Shown here: piece after piece, positions 56,071-64,000 of the stretch
Numbering within the stretch: the stretch's first letter is position 1
Layout: each line of letters begins with the position of its first letter
NCBI GenBank assembly: GCA_000277445.1
Contig: AJWJ01000019.1
Location: 30,442-94,441 of the forward strand
Source: Polysphondylium violaceum
Taxonomy: Eukaryota > Evosea > Eumycetozoa > Dictyosteliales > Dictyosteliaceae
Reading direction: 5' to 3'
Length of the DNA stretch: 64,000 nucleotides
Made by a program: the position numbers and the translations under genes
The notes under the pieces: model-generated
Told to the model about the DNA's origin: nothing
The model's input: only the letters and a program-made list of their open reading frames with translations
Databases searched by the model: none

Positions 56071-57308
56071 TTACAACCATTTTGATCTTTTAAATAAAAA
56101 TCCTACGACTATACTGAACAATACCATAATTCCAATGATACCAATAAAGAAATAATAGTTGTCACCATGTTCAAAACCAACGTTACCGGGAACACGTACA
56201 TTCATACCCATGATACCGGACAAAAGAGTGAGGGGAATGAAAATGGTACTGATGGCAGTGAATTTTCTCATATTTCTATTTACACTGTTGGATGCGTCAC
56301 TGACCTCCAACGACACTCTGGCCATATAGATGTTGTTTAAATTGCCAAGCAATCTTTGAGAGAGAGTGAGTTTTTGGAGCATTCTAAGCACGTGATCTTG
56401 CACATTTCTGAGGTAACGGAATAAATCCTTGGGAATGAATTTGTCGTCACGAAGCAACACGGAAATGATTTCACTCTTTCCAAAGACCCCACTGTGGAGA
56501 TTGGTCACACGACGACTGGCCAAACCAATACGAGTAAACAGTTCATTCTGTTTCATGCCACTCAACACCAACACCAACTCATCGAGCGACTGTGTCTCGA
56601 GCATGATCTTGTCGACCAGGTCTATATAGATATCGACAATACCGTCCAAATAGGCATAGATGATCCACGAAGCAGAGGGGATGGTGCCCGTTTGCGTGTA
56701 TTTTAGCATACGGATGACCTGGTGGGTGCTCAACAAGGCCTCGTTGTGGAATGTGAATATCATACGATTAAACAACAACATGTTCAACGTACCTGCCACC
56801 AACACATTGGATCCGTCAGCATAGTGAATCTCGTTGATCACAATGAATATATGATTGGCAAAGAACTCACATTTCTCTCTGGTCTCTTGTCTAAATATAT
56901 CTTTTTTGGTGAGCGGATGCACAGACATAATATCGCATACTTCTGATATTTCGTCTTCATCCAATCCCTGTAGATCTATCCAAAAGTGTGGTTCTGGTTG
57001 ATAGTTTTCAGTGTCCTTTTGTTGTTCTGCCAAATGATCCAATTGAATTTGTTTCTTTAAAAATACTTTTAATTGTTCAACTGTAACTTGTTCATGATGA
57101 CTATCTCTTTGATTAATTATTACTATATGCTGATGATGAAATAAATATTAATATCTATATGCATTATGTGACTGTGTATGTATTTACTACTAGTATGTAG
57201 TGACTGTATTACCTTTCCTCTTGAAAATATAATTTGATCTTTTTCAGTAATGACATGACCTGCTTTTTTTGTTGGTTGTTGAGGTGTTAAAATATCTAAT
57301 TCAGTCAT
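56071..57308 (-). CDS. CorA-family magnesium transporter
   Basis: Exons 57308-57213 and 57129-56071 encode 384 residues. The acceptor at 57130 (CATCAG) gives HIVIINQRDSHH in frame. The body shows the CorA layout: FWIDLQGLDEDEISEV, then HPLTKKDI, a helical stalk with NLHSGVFGKSEII and QDHVLRMLQKLTLSQRL, and NIYMARVSLEVSDASNSVNRNMRKFTAIS. The first membrane helix leads into the GMN selectivity motif (GIMGMNV, bases 56196-56210), and the second helix YFFIGIIGIMVLFSIVVGF ends with a basic KRSKWL tail. This is the two-helix CorA/MgtE-independent type, not the Mrs2 type with a mitochondrial leader. It conducts Mg2+ (and related ions) across a membrane. Many C-ending codons. Confidence 0.9.
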
Positions 57309-57715
57309 GATTGTAGTGTTGTTGTTATGCTTCTATGGTTATTCTTTTGTTATTATTGGATGGATAGGAAGGGAGAAAGAGAAAGAGAGAGAGAGGGAGA
57401 GACAGGGATCTATGTATCTTGTGTGTTTTCTAAAGATATTGGTATTATTGAGATATATACTGCACTGCTGTATATATATAATATTTTACTTTATATATCT
57501 ATGAATTAAATGCAGATGACCATCTATCTATCTATTTTTAAATATATCTATTTATAGAGAATATATTTTATTTTATTTTATAATTTATATGGTGGGTGCT
57601 CATTCAAAAATCAAAGGAAAAAAAAAAAACCCACTTTTTTGTATATAAACTGAAAAAGTCTGAATTGTCATTTGCTTTAAAGGCTTTGTGCTTACTTTTA
57701 TTATTTATTGTTATT
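57309..57715. other. Divergent promoter region, CorA and APC13
   Basis: Short spacer with a GA-rich tract (57371-57404) and ATATAT runs. Start codons of the two genes face away from each other. Confidence 0.5.
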
Positions 57716-58076
57716 ATGGATAGTTCGTTTTCATTGTATATCCATGGAAATGGAAAGTTGATTGATATCATTGATCAAGATTGGTCAAAACAGACATTAC
57801 CAAACGAAGGTAGGCATTAAACACACACGCTACAACAAGAACAAAAACAAACACTATAATAACGGTACTAACAACACAACAACAAAGCTTTACAACATCC
57901 AGCTATGAATGAAAGCATTTTAAATAATGATGAATTTGACGAGTTACTTAAAAGTAAGAAGATTGATTCTGTCATAGCAACAACAATAATAATAACGTTT
58001 ATTAACTTATATTTTACATAATACTTTAGAATCAAAGCAATCATCTAAATCTACATTTACATTATCACACTCTTAA
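57716..58076 (+). CDS. anapc13: Anaphase-promoting complex subunit 13 (APC13)
   Basis: Exons 57716-57809, 57888-57953 and 58030-58076 encode 68 residues. The pattern HGNGKLIDIIDQDWSKQTLPNE followed by HPAMNE matches the APC13 core G-x-L-(L/I)-D-(L/I)-I-D-x-x-W-x-x-x-x-LP-x-E, then an NE motif. Human APC13 is 74 residues. The C-terminus (KKSKQSSKSTFTLSHS) differs and is Ser/Lys-rich. APC13 is a small linker in the TPR arm of the APC/C ubiquitin ligase, needed for steady assembly of the TPR subunits. The gene's tiny exons keep it below simple reading-frame cutoffs. Confidence 0.82.
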
Positions 58077-58710
58077 TACATATCATGTATACAAAGACTT
58101 TACTAGGCCTTTAGTCACAAATTAAAAAAGATTATCAACTTATCTATTAAAAGAATTGTGAACTCCATCTAGATATTCTGACACTTGGATAAAGAAAAAT
58201 TAATAAAGGTAAAAAACAACAGACTAAGAAAAGATAAACCTGCTCCTATTCACCGTCTCTCAGCACCTCCGAGCTCGACCAGCACCCACCCATGAAAAAT
58301 TAAAGAGTCGATAATCTAAATTTGCTGCAATTGATCTATAATAAGGTTGTATCAATCTACAATACAAATAAACTTTCTTTAATATAATCATATCATAAAC
58401 GTTTTTTTTTGCTTTCTCGTGGAATTTCTTTGTTTAATCTATTTTAGAGTATCCGGCTCCGCATTGAGTAAAAACATACGAATTGCCTTGTTAGTAACAC
58501 CAACTTTACGATAGAACACAGACATGTGTGTTGGGTGAACTAATAACTAATAAAAGTTATCAAACCCATTTTATATTTTTGGTACAAGATTAAGAGATTA
58601 CAATTCTCTTTAATCTATTTTAGGATTATTGTTTTATTTAATTTCTTTATGTGAGTGGAGTAGATTGTACAGGAAAAAGAGTAAAAAAAAGAAATATAAT
58701 ATTATTATTA
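58077..58710. other. Intergenic with coding-like relics
   Basis: Two islands are less AT-rich. On the minus strand, 58540-58450 reads HMSVFYRKVGVTNKAIRM to NAEPDTLK and stop, with an in-frame ATG at 58526. On the minus strand at 58292-58245 there is a 15-codon frame MGGCWSSSEVLRDGE. On the plus strand about 58208-58293 reads KDKPAPIHRLSAPPSS and stop. TTTAATCTATTTTAG occurs twice (58433, 58609). These may be relics of a lost gene. No family recognised. Confidence 0.4.
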
Positions 58711-61700
58711 CTAAACCATAGATAACTCTAGAGATGGTTTATCACCACCGGAATTTGTTTCTATTCTAACGACTTGTAAACAATTATGTAAACCTTGTTT
58801 GATTTCAATACACCAACTTCCTTTATAAGAAAAAGTTTTGGTTTCACCCACACGTAATATACATTCACCTCCAACAATATCACTCATTCTCTTGTGTGAC
58901 TCTAACAGTATGTCTTGATCACCAATGTTTTTCAATACTATATAACCAACCATTTGATACAATAAGAATTGATCAGATGATGGAAACAATAGATAATACA
59001 AATCATCCCTATAGAGTAACACTTGTTCCTCATCTTCATTGTAGTGTATGTCTTGTTGATTTAAATCTGCTCCCTTTACAAATGTACCTGTTTGAATGGT
59101 GGTGGTGCTATTACTATTATTATTGTTGCCAGCATTACTGTTGGTACTAATGAGAGCAGTTGATTCCATATTGTTATTACTACTATCATCACCTCCACTA
59201 GAACCTATAATTTTCTCTGATGAAAATACACCGCCAGTCAAGAATTTGATGGCAGTGTTTTTGATAGATCCTGCGCCATAAGGTCTAATTCCATGGCTTT
59301 TGCCACTTTGGCCATTAATTATATATTCATAGTCTCTGTTGTTATAGTTATAAGTAAGCTTATAAATTGGAACATAAACAGTTCTATATTGAATATTTTC
59401 TATTTTTAGAAATGGGTTAGTATATTAGATAAATCTTTGATCCAAGATAAAAGTGGATACATACCAAATTTAGTCTCAGTTTCAACATCAGATACTGAAT
59501 GACATTTAAAGTCTCTTTTTAATTTTGAATCTTTACCATAGGATTCATTTCTTTTGATCTTTCTCTCTGCAATGGTCCAAGCAGTCTCCCAGTCATCCTT
59601 GCCAATGACCTTGACCAATTTACCGTTCAATGCCGATTGAATGTTTTCGTTGTTTGCCAAAAAGAGTGGATCTTTTGGATTTGGTTGGTAGGGTGCAGCG
59701 GCGGCGGCAGGGTTGGGACTGTAGATAGAGATTTGTTGATCGACGATTGGATGTAATAGTTGGGGATGTTGGGCGTGGAATGGCTCAGAGACATCCAAAC
59801 GCCACTCGGCAATCTCTTTGGTGTTCTCATAAATGGGGGGATCGAGTGGATTGCTTGTGGTGGCGTTGGGGGCGCCGTTCATGATGGGCGAGTAGACGAG
59901 AATGTCGTTGTGTGTCTGGGTGTAGGGATTGGTGGATGCTTTCATCCACTCGATCTCCTCTTGAACCAGTCGACGCTCAGAAGAGGTGACAACAACAGTC
60001 TCTTGCTCCTTTAGAAACCCGACCTTGCCGCTGGTGACCGAGTGGACAATAGACGAGAATGCAAAATAGGGGACAAAATAGTGGTCGAGTTGAAGCGATT
60101 GCTCAAGTTTTTCCTTGAAATCTGCGGGGGCAAACCAAAGTGATTTGACCCAATCTTGGAATATGGATACAGCTTTACCTGGTCCAATAGTGAATGGAAG
60201 CAAAGCTAATCCACCTGGTTGGTTGTGAGGTAACATCAAGTAATTAAAATTGGGACTGCTACTATACTGTTGACTGTGTCTAATTTGTTGATGATGGTGT
60301 TGATGATGGTGATATTGTTGTTGGTGATGGTGATATTGATGATGATTATTATGACCAAAAAGATTTGGTGATGATTGATACATTGGATTATATAGTTGTT
60401 GTGAATGTCTGTGATTCATCAATGGAGGAGGTGGCAATGTCTTTAATTCTTGAGGCTGTTGTGGTTGTATATATGGTTGTGGTGATGGTGGCTTTATTGT
60501 TGATTCAGTACTTTGGTAAACTGTTGTTGTTGTTGTTGAACTTTGTTCAAAAGAAGATACTGGTGAACTAGCAGACAATGACTCTGACTTTGATATAGTG
60601 GTCGTTGCAATAGTAGCAGACTTTGCTGCCATACCACTCAAGGGCAATACTTTGTTGAAAAACGATGACATCCAAGACGTAGTTTTCTTTATCTCTATTG
60701 GTTTCTCCTCTTGAATTACTTTTTGATCTCGACTTATTTCTTCAATTTCCTCTTGTTCTTGTACTTCTTCAACTTGTTCCTCTGCCTGCTCTTCTTCATC
60801 TCCAACAACAATATCTTGTGGTGGTAATTGGTTATTATATAGACTCGTTGGTGGAGGATTAATTATTTGCTCAGATTTTAGATGATACTGATCATTACTA
60901 CCACTACCATCATCTTCTTGCAATCTAAGATTCTCTAAATAATTGGGTACTACATCATCGAGTATAATAAAATCTGATACTACTTTTTCAAAATCTGGTG
61001 AAGTGTCTGGATTAAACTCTTCTAGCTTTGTACTACTACTACTTTGATATTGAATGGATGATGAATATAAACCATTTTCATCATCTATAATAGTTTTTGT
61101 GGATCTTGATGACGATGATGAAGAGGATGAAGAGGATGATGTTGTTGTTGTAGTAGTAGTTCTACTAGAGTATTCTGATCTTTCCTCAATACTACTTCTT
61201 TTTTCCAATGATGATTTCTTGGTAGTTGCTGCTTTAGATGTTGAGGAGCTAGTGGTACTAGTTAATGATGGTGCTGTTTTTAAACCACTTGATTTCTTTA
61301 AAAATGGTCTTCTTGTTGTAATATTTGACATGGATTGACCTGGTTTAAGTACGGTTGATGAAGTAGGTGAAGAAGAAGATGTAGTTGTTGTAGTAGTTGT
61401 AGGTGTGGGTATAGATGATGTTGGTGAAGATGTAGGTGAAGAAGCTGCTGAAGCAGATCTAGTTATCGGTCTAGTCACAGTTCTCAATGCAGAACTAGAA
61501 CTCGAACTAGTTTTAGATTTCAATGCACTACTACCACTGCTGCTACTACTCGTTGAAGTACTACTAGATATCTTTTTAACGCTAGAATCACTACTAGATT
61601 TACTAGATAGGCCAAGACTTGTCTTTTTTATAGGTTTGGTTGTTGTTGTTGCGGTTGTTGATGCAGAACTACTGCTAGATGTACCCGTTGTCTCCATCTT

Positions 61701-61724
61701 TGATGAATCTGACTGACCGTTCAT
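58711..61724 (-). CDS. Large Ser/Thr-rich protein, function unknown
   Basis: Exons 61724-59465 and 59399-58711 encode 982 residues. Residues 1-about 500 are low complexity (poly-Ser, poly-Thr, Gln/His-rich, acidic EEQAEEQVEE). Ordered sequence starts near VSIFQDWVKSLWFAPADFKEKLEQ and runs through a region with FVPYFAFSS. It continues across the intron into VYVPIYKLTYNYNNRDYEYIINGQSGKSHGIRPYG. That block is like one seen in bacterial zinc-ribbon-linked proteins (PVW.F.Y.Y.GK.Y...VNGQTG...G.RPYS). The tail includes ILRVGETKTFSYKGSWCIEI, a beta-rich end. No zinc site is visible. No function is assigned. Confidence 0.7.
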
Positions 61725-61975
61725 CTTTATCTAATAAACAATGCTCATATGACACTCTCTTTGGAAATTGATGGTTAAAGGGCGATGGTATATCTTAAAA
61801 CTTTATATATATTATATATAAATGGATATAAATGGTATATGTATTAAATGTATTAAATGAATGAATTTAAAAAAGAACAACAATATTATTATCAATAACC
61901 ACGTGGTGACATAAATGAAAAACACACCCTCCAATGTGAGTAAGTATCTCAAAATTATGGGGTTATTATCTTTGC

Positions 61976-62008
<33 letters not shown>

Positions 62009-62532
62009 GAAGGGAAAAACACGATTATGTGTAAGGATATTAGATTACAAATGCCCTCAAATGGCTATTTTCTGTTTTTTTTTACTTTTTCATTCATCAA
62101 AAGAACATAGGCAATTCTGAAATAAGAACCAGTATTTTCTATTACTCTTTTCATATCTTTTATCTTTTGATCCTAAGAAACAAAAAAAATGAAAAAAAAT
62201 AAATTAAATTTCCCCGCACACAAAAATGAGAAAATGGTGGGGGAGGTGTGGGTGTGTTGAATGTTTTGGTTTTTTGAAAATTACTTCTCAAAATTAAATT
62301 GCATTGTATTGTAACAAAGAGAGGAGGAAGAAAGAGATAATAAATAATAATAGTTATAATATATAGAGATTAAATCCTGTAATAGTGTGTTTATTTTTAA
62401 TAGTGTATTTATAGATATATATTATATTAAGGCCCTGTGTTGGCAAGTGTAAGGTAGCAGTGGTGTATACGGTCTCTTTGTGTTGATTATCTTTACTCTT
62501 TTGTATCTTTTATCTACACCTTTTTTTAAATA
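61725..62532. other. Divergent promoter region
   Basis: 0.8 kb between divergent starts at 61724 and 62533. It has an A run at 61987-62009 and T-runs near 62072-62087. No coding signal. An ATG-lacking T-rich leader precedes the gene at 62533. Confidence 0.5.
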
Positions 62533-63923
62533 ATGGACTCATTGTTAAGTTCAACTATGTTTGTAAATATTGAAAAGTCTCAATCCTCTCCTCCTGCAAA
62601 TAATAGTAATAGTATTTTACAAAAACAACAACAATATAAACAGCAACCTTCTCCCAACTCTACAAACTTTACTTCATATGAACATTTAAATAATAATAAT
62701 AATTATAATCCATTTTTACCTCAACAACAACAACAACAACAAAACTTTGCAACAATGAATAATAACAACCATTTAGATAATACAGATTTATATTATAATG
62801 ATAAAAATATGATAAACCATATGAGTAGCAATAATAATAATAATAATAATAATGCAAATGAAATTGATAAAGAAATAATACCAGGATTTAATATGTTGGA
62901 TATTACAACTGGAACCTATATTGCATTGGACAATGAAGATACATGTTGCAATAAGCCAAACACTACTATAAGATGGGACTCTACATCAATCTATCAACAA
63001 GAATCACTACATAAAAGTATAAACAACATTGAAGCAATCATACATACAAACAATAATATTCAACAACTCTCACCAATACTACAAAATAGTGGTAGTGTGG
63101 GTGGTAACAGTAATTTAAACAACAATGATAGATTAGTTCAAAGTATACTATCACCACAATTACAAAAAACACTCGTGGAACAAAAAGAACAAGTGGAAAA
63201 AATGGAAAAGGATTGCTTTTTAATTCCCCCTGCAGACATTATGGAGTGCAAAGACATGACACCCCAAGCCCAAGTTAACAAATTCAAAACATACATGACT
63301 GAAACATTTGAGATCTCTTGTGTCAAATTCTACTCTCTTATGATTGATTCAAACTTTTGGGCCGTCGTATCAAAAGAAATGGGATTCTTGGAGATGAAAG
63401 AAGGCAATTGGAGCATCTCTCCCTCCTCTTGTCACCAAGAACGAGTACTTAATTTCAAAACACCATTAAACATGGCCATCAAAATCGGACCCAGTGTAGC
63501 CAGTGTCACCCAAACCCAAAAGATCAGAAGAACTCCCACCAATGGTTATTTTATGGAAACCAGCTCCATTTCAAGAGACGTTCCCTATGGTGATAGCTTT
63601 GCCGTTGAAAACTTTCTCTCTCTTGAACCATGTACAACCGATACATGCACACTCACCGTTTCAAGTGGTGTAAGATTCATTAAAACTGTTTGGGGATTTG
63701 GTGGTCTCATTGAAAAAACTGTTGGTCAATCAACCAAAGAATTTTTCGAAGTTTGGATCAATTTAGCTAAAAAAAGAGTTTCTGAAAATATATTTAATAT
63801 TAATAGTAATATTAATAATAATGTAATTCAAAATAATAGTAGTAATAGTAGTACACCAATTAAAAAAGATAATATTAGTCCAATTATTAAATCAAATAAT
63901 AATATTATTAATAATCAACAACC

Positions 63924-63999
<76 letters not shown>

Positions 64000-64000
64000 C
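62533..64000 (+). CDS. VASt-domain protein (partial, runs off right edge)
   Basis: Starts at ATG 62533 (MDSLLSSTMFVNIEKS) and is still open at 64000, so at least 489 residues. A Gln/Asn-rich N-terminus (about 230 residues) contains poly-Gln and poly-Asn runs. Then comes a VASt (VAD1 analogue of StAR-lipid-transfer) domain from near residue 255: FYSLMIDSNFWAVVSKEMG, a HQERVLNFKTPL strand, QKIRRTPTNGYFMET, DVPYGDSFAVENFLSLEP, and VSSGVRFIKTVWGFGGLIEKTV. VASt domains bind sterols or other lipids in GRAMD1/Lam-type proteins at membrane contacts; whether a GRAM or membrane anchor follows is not visible. The window ends inside a poly-Gln (CAA) tract. Confidence 0.78.

Noticed and set aside
63900-64000. 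CAA/CAG tract as a pathological or unusual repeat expansion
   Set aside because: Long poly-Gln coding runs are normal in dictyostelid proteins.

Overview
The window reads as nuclear DNA of a social amoeba (Dictyostelia). The evidence is a very AT-rich background with long A and T runs, short introns (about 50-100 bases) with GTAAGT/GTATGT donors, Asn, Gln, Ser and Thr homopolymers in coding regions, and gene families typical of the group: a ComC-like EGF protein, MyoI/myosin VII, WIP, a dictyostelid ankyrin-like protein and tiny paralogous proteins. The species cannot be fixed from sequence alone. Homopolymers are moderate and some genes have C-ending codons, which suggests a dictyostelid other than D. 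discoideum. Exon structures below come from reading splice sites and frames by eye; no alignment was run.

Layout. 0-8 kb: a Byr4/Bfa1-like GAP-subunit candidate (+), a BORCS5/myrlysin homologue (-), DDX52/Rok1 RNA helicase (+), an HSP20-domain protein (+) and a small secreted chitin-binding-like protein (-). 8-16 kb: a degenerate copy of a ComC-like 3' end, the intact ComC-like membrane protein (-), relics including a papain-type protease pseudogene, and a family S28 serine carboxypeptidase (-). 16-25 kb: a SnoaL/NTF2-like protein (-), SMG8 (-), a Cys-rich zinc-site protein (+), WIP (-) and one uncertain spliced gene (-). 25-36 kb: UBC12 (+), a small orphan (+), a three-RRM protein (-), a hendecad-repeat coiled coil (-), PP2A catalytic subunit (+), mitochondrial bL32 (-), a YdeI/OmpD-like protein (+), a UspA protein (+) and a 65-residue protein (-). 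36-49 kb: a divergent pair of beta-repeat proteins, one with a scramblase/LURP-like C-terminus, then myosin VII (+). 49-64 kb: a small secreted Cys-rich protein (+) whose stop overlaps that of an ankyrin-like protein (-), a second copy of the 65-residue protein (+), an enlarged DNase II (-), a CorA Mg transporter (-), APC13 (+), a large Ser/Thr-rich protein (-) and the start of a VASt-domain protein (+) that runs off the right edge.

Most genes are unrelated housekeeping or cytoskeletal genes, with no operon logic. Points of shared biology are mitotic control (Byr4-like, APC13, PP2A), actin-membrane function (MyoI, WIP), lysosome/digestion (BORCS5, S28 peptidase, DNase II, protease relic), and the divergent beta-repeat pair, whose shared repeat style and shared upstream region suggest one functional unit. 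I found no CRISPR array, intact transposon or confident tRNA gene. The most unusual features are start codons isolated on 3-6 nt first exons in three genes, the divergent beta-repeat pair, the dispersed pair of 65-residue paralogues, and a structured inverted-repeat element near 34.1 kb.
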